Positions 1 to 7,719 of a stretch of 21,213 nucleotides of DNA are shown here, one piece after another. The position numbers and the translations under genes were made by a program. Numbering within the stretch: the stretch's first letter is position 1; each line of letters opens with the position of its first letter. The notes under the pieces are model-generated. The model saw only the letters and a program-made list of their open reading frames with translations, did no database searches and was not told the DNA's origin. Where the stretch lies: assembly GCA_002633005.1 (NCBI GenBank), contig NMRA01001414.1:1-21213 (forward strand). The letters run 5' to 3'. The DNA is from Phoronis australis (Eukaryota > Phoronida > Phoronidae).

Positions 1-24
1 GGAGTGTACTAACCTGACCTACAG

Positions 25-156
25 TAGAAATGTGGCGATCAAAAGTTCTATATTCCATGATGCCACATGCTTAACAAAAACATTTAAAATCAACGCAGAC
101 TTTGGAAATCAAATGGAAAAAGCATGGTGTGTGAAAGTGAGATTAGATGTGGTGAC
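25..156 (+). CDS. Internal exon A of an unidentified gene (5' part outside window)
   Basis: A TACTAAC branch-point-like motif at 7-13 is followed by an acceptor AG at 23-24, and a near-perfect donor GTAAGT starts at 157. Between them one frame is open throughout: one base finishes a codon from the previous exon, then 43 codons run and two bases remain (phase 2). The peptide contains the stretches HDATCLTKTFKINADFG and EKAWCVKVRLDVV, which look like a folded beta-rich domain with two cysteines. No family is recognised with confidence; a netrin/C345C-like module was considered, but the match is too weak to name. The phase-2 end fits the one-base start of the exon at 292, which supports both exons. 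The gene begins upstream of the window. Confidence 0.6.
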
Positions 157-291
157 GTAAGTTAAACACTTTTCTAGAGGCGTGGAAGTCTAAAACCGCG
201 AGGAATTGTCGCATGTACTGGCTACCTCTTAAATCACCGTAGTTCTGTTTATATCAAAGGTCAAAGCTCGAAGTTCATATTTTCTTTTAAG

Positions 292-454
292 GGCAATTTT
301 TGAAACTCTGGCACTTCGGTGGCCGGGCTATAAAAATCAAGCGCACGTGCATGTTAATGAAATTGAGGTGAAGGATGCCTTACTTTTGAATACAAAAGTT
401 GTGCTTGTTGAAAACTCAACGTGCGTGGATGTTTCATCAAATTACATTTTAACT
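292..454 (+). CDS. Internal exon B of the same unidentified gene, two possible donors
   Basis: The acceptor is a T-rich tract ending in AAG at 289-291, and the first base completes the phase-2 codon of exon A. The open frame reads through GYKNQAHVHVNEIEVKD and NTKVVLVENSTC with no stop until 476-478. Two donors are visible. GTAAGG at 455 would give a 163-base exon ending in phase 0. GTGCGT at 421 would give a 129-base exon ending in phase 2. Only the shorter form joins exon C in its long open frame; the longer form would stop five codons into exon C. The sequence has no initiator ATG because it is internal. The N-S-T in VVLVENST is a possible N-glycosylation site if the protein is secreted, which is not established. 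Confidence 0.5.
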
Positions 455-619
455 GTAAGGGCCAGTGTCAGTTAGTGGACTTATCATGCGCTCTGTCTAT
501 TACCGCTGAAATTTCCGGTCAGTTTTCTCCGTATATTTACTATGGTTCACGCCAGAGCGATGGAGAAGGTACAATTACATTTATAGAAATGTTTTCTCCT
601 TTAACTTATTCTTTTGTAG

Positions 620-767
620 AGTGAGTTCATCAGCTAAAACATGCAGTCTTTCACGAAGAGCCAGGGCATTTCTTGCTGGCTGTGTTTCCTGTATAAAGAA
701 ATGGGTGAACATTTGGACAGGAAACAGGAATCAAAATGTGAATGAGATACAATATAGCAACACCTAA
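620..767 (+). CDS. Terminal exon C of the unidentified gene
   Basis: A pyrimidine-rich acceptor TTCTTTTGTAG ends at 619. After one base that completes a phase-2 codon, 48 codons are open to TAA at 765-767. The peptide is rich in Cys and basic residues (KTCSLSRRARAFLAGCVSC followed by IKKW), consistent with the end of a small disulfide-bonded or membrane-proximal domain, but no family is recognised. The phase fits exon A directly, or exon B if the donor at 421 is used. About 225 bases of AT-rich 3' UTR follow, with a canonical AATAAA at 991-996, so this is very probably the last exon. The next candidate gene begins soon after. Confidence 0.5.
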
Positions 768-1015
768 GTGGTATAAATGCATTTTCAAAACCAGTATGAC
801 CGCCGTTCCTCACCGGATTAAAGCGGTATTCCAGTCAGGGAAATACACAAAAATGCTAGAGGATTTTCTAATTTCGGCCGAGATGCAAACGACATTGTGT
901 CCAGTAAACTTGCACTTTAATATAAAGCAGAGAAATATATTGTTACGTAATTTCTTATGTGATGTTCTGTATTTTGAACTGTTTCATTTTAATAAACACT
1001 TGATATATGGACATT
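768..1015 (+). terminator. 3' UTR and poly(A) signal of the first gene
   Basis: AATAAA lies at 991-996, 224 bases after the stop of exon C. Cleavage is expected 10-30 bases later, around 1006-1025. The stretch is AT-rich with no supported coding sequence. A 91-codon open stretch across 742-1017 was considered and set aside in favour of the UTR reading. Confidence 0.5.
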
Positions 1016-1476
1016 AAGTAAAAATGGTATGATTAGAGAAGAGAGTACCTCTTGTGATTTAACCGCCACTTGCCTCGCAGATTTTAAAAAAAAAATAACC
1101 ACAAAGGGAAAAAGACACACCTTAGACAGTCAAAATGTTTTTGATTTAAAAACTCCAAACATATGCCTTAGTCTCATGCCTTTAATTCTCTTCAACATTG
1201 TGGATTACATCAATGTTTCACTGCTGTTGATTATTTCAACTAACGAGTGACGTGGGGGTAATAACTATAATAAAAATCGCCGTCAAAATATACTACTGAT
1301 ATTTTAACATGTGTCTTCTGGTTTTTCAGAAAACATAACGAGTGCCATGACATCCATGGCTAATAACTAAATCAAGGGATGTCTAATACATCGTTGGATT
1401 ATATGCATGTGCAAAGTAATTAAAACATCTATCAATATCATTAACATTCCTAATTCATGTGCCAATACATTTTCAG
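1016..1476 (+). other. Region upstream of the DED exon, possible first exon not resolved
   Basis: This stretch must hold, or be bridged to, the exon that precedes the DED exon, which needs a partner ending in phase 1. One candidate is ATGATTAGAGAAGAGA at 1029-1044, followed by GTACCT, a weak donor. It would give MIREE plus one base and is phase-compatible. No TATA box or GC-rich promoter is evident. A second acceptor-like TTTTTCAG at 1323-1330 leads into stops in two frames at once. The first coding exon may therefore lie outside the window or in the preceding gene. Confidence 0.25.
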
Positions 1477-1588
1477 AAGCACGGAGAAACCGAGCAGAAC
1501 TTCATCAACAGTTACTACTGGAGGTTGCTGACGAAATCATTCGCCCTGATTTTGAAAGACTAAAGTTCCTTTGTGGTTCTTCTATTAC
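1477..1588 (+). CDS. DED gene, exon with N-terminal half of a death effector domain
   Basis: The acceptor is CATTTTCAG (1468-1476) and the donor is GTAAGA at 1589. The exon starts with two bases completing a codon and ends in phase 2. The peptide carries the first helices of a death effector domain: LHQQLLLEVADEI (helix 1), then DFERLKFLCGSSIT (helix 2 and turn). The L-K-F-L-C core, preceded by an acidic residue, is the classic DED helix-2 signature seen in FADD, caspase-8 and c-FLIP relatives. DED proteins act in the cytosol by homotypic stacking in death-receptor and innate-immune complexes. The frame is also open upstream to 1407, but that AT-rich stretch ends in a clear acceptor and is read as intron. 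Confidence 0.82.
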
Positions 1589-2114
1589 GTAAGAAAAACA
1601 ACATTTCATTTTTACGAATACAAATAATGTAGTCAGAGTGTATCAAAACATTTTAAAGTTATCCTCACCACTTCTTCGGCGGGTTCACATCCGCAAATTT
1701 CAAATTGAAAGAAAAGGCTTATGTAGCAGTTGATTCAATCAAGAAGGAGCCGAAGAGATCCACCCGGATCACAGAATCAACATGGATTTCAAGTGTTAGC
1801 TAAAGTTATTTTACTATTCCACTTTTTCCCTGGTGTAAAAATAAATTTATTTATCTAAACGAAATGTCAGAATAAATTAGTTGCATTGTCAAAGTAGGTC
1901 TCCATATGTAACTTTCGAATATCTCAATCACAAAATTTTGTCTTCGAGAGGAGTAACCGAGAAACCAAGTTACATGACACTACTGGCGCCATCTATTGCT
2001 GAAATTATATAGTTTTGTGCATAGTCAGGGAGGCTAACGGACTAGTTATCATATTAAGCAAAATATATAAAACTGAACTTGAGTTGTGACCATATACCAA
2101 TACGTTATTAAATG

Positions 2115-2170
2115 GGTCACGTGACCTTGTCAATGTATAAAAATTTGCAAGAGGAAAGATACATCAGTAA
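2115..2170 (+). promoter_or_regulatory. Intronic core promoter: palindromic E-box, TATA box, initiator
   Basis: GGTCACGTGACC (2115-2126) is a perfect 12-base palindrome with a CACGTG core, the kind of site bound by USF/MITF/TFE-type bHLH-ZIP factors. TATAAAAA follows at 2136-2143, and a TCAGT initiator at 2164-2168 puts the presumptive +1 A at 2166, 30 bases after the TATA start. An ATG opens a short ORF 35 bases later. The three elements in order and at canonical spacing argue for a real RNA polymerase II start on the plus strand inside the DED intron. Activity is inferred. Confidence 0.5.
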
Positions 2171-2200
2171 CAAAACAACAGTCTCAATAAAATTATCTTG

Positions 2201-2281
2201 ATGGATATTTGTGAAATTTTGCAGACATGTTCGCTTCATAGAGTTGAATGCTTTGCCAAGTTTTTGTGCGGATCCGATTAG
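2201..2281 (+). CDS. 26-codon ORF with DED helix-2-like end; possible alternative first exon
   Basis: This ORF starts at the first ATG after the intronic promoter and ends with TAG at 2279-2281. The peptide runs MDICEILQTCSLHR and then VECFAKFLCGSD. Its end matches the annotated DED exon over KFLCGS, with an acidic residue four positions before the K in both. A donor-like GTGCGG at 2266 would cut after 65 coding bases in phase 2, exactly what exon 4434 requires, giving a protein with this N-terminus joined to the second DED half. Otherwise it is a stand-alone micro-ORF, an upstream ORF, or a decayed duplicate of the DED exon. The match is short, so the call is tentative. Confidence 0.35.
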   Translation: MDICEILQTCSLHRVECFAKFLCGSD

Positions 2282-2632
2282 GCGGCTGTGTGTCCCTTAA
2301 CGGCGATTTTATTTTTTAGGATTTCCCTGTACGTCTTGATTTCCGAATGAACTTTTCATAACATATGATGATTAGGTACAAGTATCTCTTAATAAGACGA
2401 CACTGCTTTAATTTTTGGTTGAAACATTCGACATACATAATGGACGTCTTCATTTTTCATTTAGTCTGTGTTAGACTGCAGCCCGCCTTTCTAGCGGCCA
2501 ATCTAATTTAAAATGATTACAAAGATATTTGTGTTCGTTATGGGGCGCAGGCGATTGACTGTCTTTTGGATTACTCTCCACTACACTCTGGCACACCTTA
2601 GTGGTATTTTGTTTTCTGGTTTCCCTCCTTAC

Positions 2633-2671
2633 CTTCAGCCTATTTAGACGGAAGTTCATGAAATTTACCAT
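2633..2671 (-). CDS. Candidate short first exon on minus strand within the DED intron
   Basis: On the minus strand an ATG at 2671 opens MVNFMNFRLNRLK, ended by an excellent donor (CTGAAG then GTAAGG, at 2632 and below) in phase 0. A perfect CRE palindrome TGACGTCA lies 23-30 bases upstream of the ATG (plus positions 2694-2701). The combination suggests the start of an antisense transcript, but no matching second exon was found. It could be chance. Confidence 0.22.
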
Positions 2672-2693
2672 ACACGGTTCTTTAAAGAGGCTA

Positions 2694-2701
2694 TGACGTC
2701 A
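2694..2701 (-). promoter_or_regulatory. CRE palindrome
   Basis: TGACGTCA is the full CREB/ATF consensus. It sits just upstream of the minus-strand ATG at 2671. An isolated 8-mer can arise by chance, so regulatory function is inferred only from position. Confidence 0.3.
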
Positions 2702-3157
2702 TCTCATTAGGGAATAGGGTCGAGGTATTTTAATACGCCTAGTGACCATTTTCCTTAATTTTGAGTCTGTTTACTGGAGTGAGTAGCTGCATCGCCTATA
2801 TTGTAATCATTATTATGGAAACTGGCATATGCATTAATAATTAGAACAGCACAGCTAACTGTGACTTTTGGAAATATCCGAATCGCACCTACTAGAGGTA
2901 TATGTAATTGTTTTTTTTTCGGCTGTGACTATATCAGATCCTAAACATTTTGCGAGATAGTTGTTGGGTCTGTCTAATGTATTTATATGATCGTGACAAC
3001 GGATGACGAGGATTTTCAGAATGAGTCGATCATCGTATTTAAAGAATCCTTGAGATATTAACATGAAACAGGGCGAATAATTTTCTATTGAAGAGACATT
3101 ATCACCTTGTTAGATGGATTGAACTGATGGTACGCCACCCCATGGTCATTCGTATTA

Positions 3158-3310
3158 CCATTATACTGTTTTGGCATCTTCTGATCTATTGGAATAACCA
3201 CTGTCAACATAACCGGTAAATTTGCCATACGTATTTCGTGCATGGACCGTGGATGATTTTAGTACTTTTGTAAAAATTATATCTTTATTACAATGCCGTT
3301 CAACATCTGA
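3158..3310 (-). CDS. Possible minus-strand coding fragment, unidentified
   Basis: A 105-codon open stretch covers 3161-3478 on the minus strand. Its C-terminal half looks coding: GSDVERHCNKDIIF, VLKSSTVHARNTYGKF and DSGYSNRSEDAK. The upstream half runs through a homopolymer C tract and looks non-coding. An acceptor-like ATATTCCAAG precedes the coding-like part. No AATAAA is seen shortly downstream. The family is not recognised; it may be an old transposon or gene fragment. Confidence 0.22.
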
Positions 3311-4433
3311 TCCTTGGAATATAATCACTGAATTTAGCAACAATGCATGAGCGCATACGGGGGGGGGGGTTCGAACAAGCCCCCATTTGTCAAAGTGGGC
3401 AAAATGGTCTGCCTCAGAGAAACAAAAAGTCCGAGGAAATGAGACAATAATCCAAAGAAATTCGTCACGGATGCACAATTCGCAGGTCTGAGCCTAGTGC
3501 CCCGTTTTTTAGTCCTCTTCTCCTTTTTACAGTAAAAGGTCCGCATGGCCCTCATTATTTTAGCCAGGGTGCGTGCATGCAATATCCACTTAAGAGGGTA
3601 CAAGTGATGGGGAATTTGGGTTAAAGTTCTTTGATGTATGTTCCTGAAACTATGTAAAATAAGTTACTATCACGTACACTACAACACGGAGCCTGCTTAG
3701 GTTGGATTTCACCTGTGTTGGCCCATAGTTGGGTTGCTGTGTTTTTATGTCATACATTTTGTCTCCTGTCTCCTAGTCCTTATTTTTAAGAAGATCAATC
3801 AGAATGGCAGATATGCAACTGTTGAAGAGGACATTCCTGACTTGCTTTGTTCCCCTTGGATGCGTTAGTTAAGTTTAATAGTGTCGATCTATGGTGTTGA
3901 AAATATGACTCTCTCTGGTATGCACGGAATAAAATGCACACGGTGGATGTGCAGATCAACGCCCCACGGTGCATTTGTCTATCCAGTGCTGCCGGGAAAT
4001 CCGTTAACACGTCACGAAATCTGGTCTTGTATTCAAAGTTCTCATGTTGAGATCTAAACGTTCTGGTACTTTAAGTAAGATTTGAAAAATTGAATTTTCT
4101 GATCTCCTTTTGTGTGAACTCCGGTCAAGTAAATATAAATTATTATATGCCTGAGTTCAGTTCGATTTGTAAAAAAATGGTATTACATTCCTACCTTTGC
4201 ATCTGATTGACCCTGGAATCGAGCTAAAAGCTCGAATGAAAACTTGGGACTTCACGTCGAAACTCAAACTAAGGTCATTAAGTGCAAACTCAACTGAGAC
4301 ATTATGTATCATTCTGCTTCGTGTCATCAAAAGTGTTTAGGTGTTGTGATGTGCAATCTTTACTCAGAGTTATTTGAGCAGGCGTGATTTTAGATTGAAG
4401 TGTTCGTGAAATTCAATGCTCTTTTGTTTTCAG

Positions 4434-4598
4434 AGATGCAATAGTGCACGACATAACAAACACTATGGAACTTCTCAAACAGCTTGAGAGACAAGCAGTC
4501 ATTGCGGTTGGGGATTATAGCAAGTTAATCGATATGCTGGGCCAGCTCAATCTGAACGCAATTAAGGGACGAGTGGAAGAACTGGCACGTGATATACA
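4434..4598 (+). CDS. DED gene, exon with C-terminal half of the death effector domain
   Basis: The acceptor is CTTTTGTTTTCAG ending at 4433 and the donor is GTAAGT at 4599. One base completes the threonine codon of the previous exon, then 54 codons run and two bases remain (phase 2). The peptide continues the DED fold: DITNTMELLKQLERQAVI (helices 3-4), then GDYSKLIDMLGQLNL (helix 5) and IKGRVEELARDIQ (helix 6). Together with exon 1477-1588 this gives about 85 residues, the usual length of one DED. The RxDL element found at helix 6 in many DEDs is not present in canonical form; GRVEEL stands near its place. That may mean altered charge-triad contacts. Only one DED is seen and no caspase or death domain follows, so a FADD-like or small adaptor/regulator is possible, but the gene is not assigned. 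Confidence 0.85.
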
Positions 4599-4599
4599 G

Positions 4600-4931
4600 T
4601 AAGTGCTCTAGGTATGAGAGATTATGTTGACCTTCTTCCCGTGAACACTCGCTGCCACTTGTATAGATGTAACTGTCACTTGGAATAAGTGAACTTGGTA
4701 TGATAGATAATGTTGACCTACTTCCTATGAACACTCAGCTGCCACTTGTATAGATGTAACTGCCCCTTGGAATAAGTGCACTTAGTATGATAGATAATGT
4801 TGACCTACTTCCTGTGAACACTCAGCTGCCACGTGTACAGATGTAACTGTCACTTGGAATAAGTGCACTTGGTATGAGAGATAATGTTGACCTACTTCCT
4901 GTGAACACTCAGCTGCCACGTGTACAGATGT
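4600..4931 (+). repeat. Minisatellite, 86-87 bp unit, about 3.8 copies
   Basis: Units begin TAAGTG and carry ACTTGGTATGA, then ATGTTGACC, TGAACACTC and CTGCCAC, then TAGATGTAACTG. The GGTATGA/AGTATGA landmark recurs at 4611, 4697, 4784 and 4871 (spacings 86, 87, 87). Later copies are more alike than the first. The array begins inside the splice donor of the preceding DED exon: the TAAGTG of that donor is the start of unit 1. In later units the same place reads AATAAGTG and has lost the GT dinucleotide. Confidence 0.9.
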
Positions 4932-5594
4932 ACTAGCTTTATGTGAAGAGCTCTGTTATTATGGTTTTGAAAAAGAAGTAATGGCGGTTGTTAAAGATGC
5001 TGTTTCTCATCAAAACCGTTAATGTTTTTGTTAATTTGAGATATCGTCACCTTATGACTTCACAGGAGAACTGCGTTTACAAGTAAACAGGAAGAGAAAC
5101 AATTTGTAAATGAAAGGCGATGAGTTTAAAGAAAACTCCACAACTGATGCATTTGCGAACATGAGTGAACATCTATAAAAAACTGTAGTAATTCCAATTA
5201 ATACACAGTAGTTATCTGATAGTGAATTAAACAAATACTAAAAACAGTGCCTTGTTTCATTAGGGTGCTCATGAAATATTACCATTCACCTGACAAGACT
5301 TTCTCTTAATAAAAATGGTCACCGGTTCTTGGATGGTTTCCGATACACCGAAAGAGCCATGGTTGTTTGTGAATTAGAAAATCATTAGCATATTTACAAT
5401 TTATTGAGACTACTCATATTTACGCTTTCTTTGAAATGCATATAAACAAAATTTGTGTAGGTATAAGTATGTATGCGTGGCTGCGTCTAGTATATTCTAC
5501 AGCTGAGATATACCGGTTATAATTGCTAAGTTTGTGTTAGGCAACAGTTGAGTTAATAAATCCATTTTGCTAAACGTGTTGTTCAACTTTTCAG
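4932..5594 (+). other. Remainder of second DED intron
   Basis: The sequence is AT-rich with stops in all frames and no convincing exon. An AATAAA-like GTTAATAAATCC at 5550-5561 lies shortly before the exon 3a acceptor. It is probably incidental, though it could end transcripts early. Confidence 0.4.
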
Positions 5595-5640
5595 GTGTAT
5601 AAACCTCCCAACCACTGGCATCAGTCCCAGCTTGACCTAA
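5595..5640 (+). CDS. DED gene, candidate terminal exon 3a
   Basis: The acceptor is CAACTTTTCAG ending at 5594. One base completes the CAG (Gln) codon left by the second DED exon, followed by CINLPTTGISPSLT and TAA at 5638-5640. The phase fits exactly. The 15-residue tail is short and hydrophobic with no recognisable motif. Exon 3b starts only 70 bases downstream and is equally phase-compatible, so the two acceptors may be alternatives. The stop of 3a overlaps a CTAAC branch-point-like element (5636-5640) that would serve 3b. Use of 3a would put 3b in the 3' UTR. Confidence 0.5.
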
Positions 5641-5664
5641 CGTTCTCTGTGTTGCTCTGATCAG

Positions 5665-5758
5665 GGGACAACGACCATACAGTGGACGATCAACGTCACA
5701 CGTGACATCACGCAGCCCCTTGAAGTCCCGATCGAATGCAGAACGTACAAGTCAGTGA
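5665..5758 (+). CDS. DED gene, candidate alternative terminal exon 3b
   Basis: The acceptor GTTGCTCTGATCAG ends at 5664, with CTAAC upstream as a possible branch point. In the phase-2 frame set by the second DED exon it encodes about 31 residues ending at TGA 5756-5758. The tail is Ser/Arg-rich (RPYSGRSTSHVTSRSPLKS), resembling a disordered, phosphorylatable tail. A second frame (GGG-ACA from 5665) is also open for 46 codons to TAG at 5803-5805 and looks coding too (IQWTINVTRDITQPLEVP), but it is out of phase with the DED exon. Which frame and acceptor are used cannot be settled from sequence. Confidence 0.4.
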
Positions 5759-5989
5759 CATTGAACTCCACATGGATCTGCGCCAAAAAACCTGTTCGTA
5801 TCTAGCTGAAATGTTTTGAAGCTGACCATGATGCAGCTCCTTCAACCTTCGACTGATGCTTACAGCGCGGTGATAATCAATTAGTACCGTTTTTCATTCA
5901 GTTGCACATGTACTTTAGTTGAAGCGCATAGTAGGATCTCGATTTACTGTTTCAAATGTACACTTCTCAAATCTACTTTGCCATCGTTT

Positions 5990-6146
5990 AAAAGGCTCCA
6001 ATGAGTTGAATCCTTCCACAGTATTCATTGAGTTGAACTCCTCCACAATATTCACGAAAGGCTCCAGAGAGTTGAACCTTTCCACAAAGGCACCGTTTAT
6101 GATCAAATCCGTGAAAGGCTTAAAGGATTTGATTCCTTCCACAATG
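5990..6146. repeat. Degenerate tandem repeat, open on both strands
   Basis: Four imperfect units of roughly 27-57 bases contain variants of AAAGGCTCCA, GAGTTGAA and CCTTCCACA. On the minus strand the open frame 5915-6166 reads as a peptide repeat: VEGFNSLEPF, VEEFNSMNT, VERFNSLEPF, VEGIKSFKPF. The complementary plus frame (5919-6176) is also open. No splice-flanked exon or start context supports expression. The repeat itself is clear; coding status is unknown. Confidence 0.6.
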
Positions 6147-6176
6147 ACTAAGTTCATTAATATCACAATTTGTTGA

Positions 6177-6640
6177 TCATCTCTGGTCTATAACATTTCG
6201 CAATATGAATGAACTGCAGTTATATATCTGAAAGGGATAAACATTTGCCCCATCGTTATTCATAAAAAAAATTAAATGGCTTAAATGTTGTAACAAAATA
6301 TGGGTAAATAGTGTAGACCAGCCCATGGACTACCCTATCACCAGCTGCGTCCTCTGTTGTAAGACGTGTAACAAATAGTAGTTGAATGTAAACTTTAAAA
6401 CAATAACGATCAGGATTTTCTGCTCGCAATAATTCAAGCAGAGACCACGGAGAGTTGCATTTGAGGGTATTGCAGAATATTTTGTCCTCATTCCTGTTAA
6501 AACCATCTAATCTAGTCCGCCAACGTGCACTCTACTTAGTGGAAGCAGAGCTTGGGAAATATGGTGAACATATATTATATTTTACTTCTTAAATATTTTT
6601 GTTTTACCGCCTGTTAACTGTTAGCCCTTTTTCGTTTTTG
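6177..6640 (+). other. No gene seen
   Basis: AT-rich sequence with an ATTAAA variant poly(A) signal near 6271-6276 that could end the DED transcript. No exon-like stretch is supported. Confidence 0.4.
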
Positions 6641-6653
6641 CTCCGCTGTGCAG

Positions 6654-6708
6654 GGTTGCTGTATCAATCCGCGCACGCATATTTCCACAATCATTTGATG
6701 ATCAATAA
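6654..6708 (+). CDS. Candidate alternative terminal exon with poly(A) signal
   Basis: A strong acceptor (CCCTTTTTCGTTTTTGCTCC then GCTGTGCAG) ends at 6653, preceded by GTTAACT as a possible branch point. With one base taken by the previous codon, 17 codons are open to TAA at 6706-6708 (VAVSIRARIFPQSFDDQ). AATAAA follows at 6848-6853. The phase would accept the second DED exon, but this has a one-in-three chance of being accidental and other frames are also open for 14-19 codons. The acceptor is better supported than the product. Confidence 0.35.
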
Positions 6709-6876
6709 TTGTAATGTTTGACCCACTTAGTACCTCTTACAGTCTTATTTTTAACATATTTGTTGAACAGCATTCCAACTATTGTAAATGTATTAATAAT
6801 GATAATGATTTATCATTATTTGTTAATCTGTACTTTTACTCAGTCGTAATAAATGATTTATTTTGCCTACTTCCAG

Positions 6877-7046
6877 TCTCAGGTTCATTGATAAAATGGA
6901 TACAACATAAACTACCGGCTTTAACAACTTCACGTCAGGCAGGTGTCCCTGGGTATACAGTACCCATAACAGACCCAACACTCAGTCCGAAGGGTATCGA
7001 TTATGTGGTGGGTTGCATCTATGTAAAATGTAGGAATGTTAGGTGA
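6877..7046 (+). CDS. Candidate exon, unidentified
   Basis: An acceptor CTACTTCCAG ends at 6876, then a frame in phase 1 is open for 55 codons to TGA at 7044-7046. The distal part looks coding: PALTTSRQAGVPGYTVP, DPTLSPKGIDYVVG, CIYVKC. Donor-like GTs inside (GTGTCC at 6941, GTAGGA at 7030) could make it internal. The upstream part of the same frame (6714-6876) is AT-rich and reads like intron. No family is recognised. Confidence 0.35.
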
Positions 7047-7304
7047 CTTGTTAACAGTACGGCTAAACGCAGCGAAGCTGACAAACTGCCACATTGATCA
7101 AACCTACAGGCTGTAAGCTGTCGGCGGGCGGTAAACATTACCTTTTTAATACTAGTTCCAGATTTGTCATTAGCATAACAAAACAGCATCTGTTTGTTTT
7201 CAAACGTTTAAAGTTCAGTCACAATTATTTGTTTTCTTGTAACAAGTTCAGCATGACCTCAGGTCTCTAATCACGTACTTTATTCATGCTATTATCTTCT
7301 TCAG

Positions 7305-7390
7305 CAGATATGGAAGGCATTAATTGTTGTTTATCTACCAAAACAAGACTAAAAAGTTGTGAAGGGAAACCTGATGACATTTATTTATGA
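7305..7390 (+). CDS. Candidate short terminal exon, NAGNAG acceptor
   Basis: A strong acceptor ATTATCTTCTTCAGCAG offers two AGs three bases apart (7304 and 7307). From it 27 codons are open to TGA at 7388-7390: DMEGINCCLSTKTRLKSC, then EGKPDDIYL. It is Cys- and Lys-rich with no known family. Phase 1 would match a preceding exon ending at GTAGGA in 7030, a weak donor. An 18-bp hairpin lies 18 bases after the stop. Confidence 0.3.
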
Positions 7391-7408
7391 CGTTTTACCC
7401 ATAATCAT

Positions 7409-7466
7409 CTACACCAACAATGACAATAGGCAACTGACACACCACAGGTTGTCATTGTTGGTGTAG
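7409..7466. repeat. Perfect 18-bp inverted repeat (hairpin, 22-nt loop)
   Basis: CTACACCAACAATGACAA (7409-7426) is the exact reverse complement of TTGTCATTGTTGGTGTAG (7449-7466), separated by 22 bases. It would fold as a stem-loop in RNA from either strand. Stem and loop size resemble a small microRNA precursor or the core of a foldback element. No target-site duplication is obvious. Confidence 0.85.
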
Positions 7467-7550
7467 TTCATTGCCACTCCCTGTAACTGACTCTATCTGT
7501 GCTTCATTACTTGTTGCTGGGCCTAGCTAGGTGGCCACTGTATTATGACT

Positions 7551-7719
7551 TCTGAGTGTAACTGACACTCGACATGTAACCAGGCCCTTAACGTAAAATC
7601 TGGAACAAAACTGTTAATTGTAAGTATTCACGTCTCAGTTTTCAATTGCTGAATACTAATGTATATCGTCTGCAACTCCGGCGCCGATTCCTAGGAAAGT
7701 ACAATATCAAATATTGTTG
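7551..7719 (+). repeat. Dispersed repeat, copy 1
   Basis: This roughly 165-base element shares ACACTCG, CAACCAGGCCC/GTAACCAGGCCC, a long GGAACAAAACTGTTAATT block, TCAGTTTTCAATT, GGCGCC and ATTCCTA with the reverse complement of 14205-14358. The copies differ by scattered substitutions and small indels, as expected for an old non-autonomous transposable element. No protein, tRNA-like box or terminal inverted repeat was identified, so the class is unknown. Confidence 0.75.

Larger units (their letters stand above)
1589..4433 (+). other. Large intron of the DED gene
   Basis: This 2,845-base intron separates the two halves of the DED. Besides the promoter-like element, the short DED-like ORF and the minus-strand features listed separately, it holds an 11-base G run (3359-3369) and AT-rich sequence with frequent stops. 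Nothing else in it can be supported as coding. Confidence 0.6.

Noticed and set aside
421-624. 67-codon frame across 421-624
   Set aside because: It starts at a GTG that coincides with a splice donor and runs through a probable intron into the acceptor of exon C.
742-1017. 91-codon frame across 742-1017
   Set aside because: AT-rich composition and the AATAAA at 991 make 3' UTR the better reading.
3359-3378. B-box-like GGTTCGAAC as part of a tRNA gene or SINE
   Set aside because: The match to the B-box is incomplete, no A-box or cloverleaf is found upstream, and it directly follows a homopolymer G run.
4580-4598. Canonical RxDL charge-triad motif in the DED
   Set aside because: The helix-6 sequence reads GRVEEL; the arginine and acidic residues are near, but the motif is not exact, so it is not claimed.
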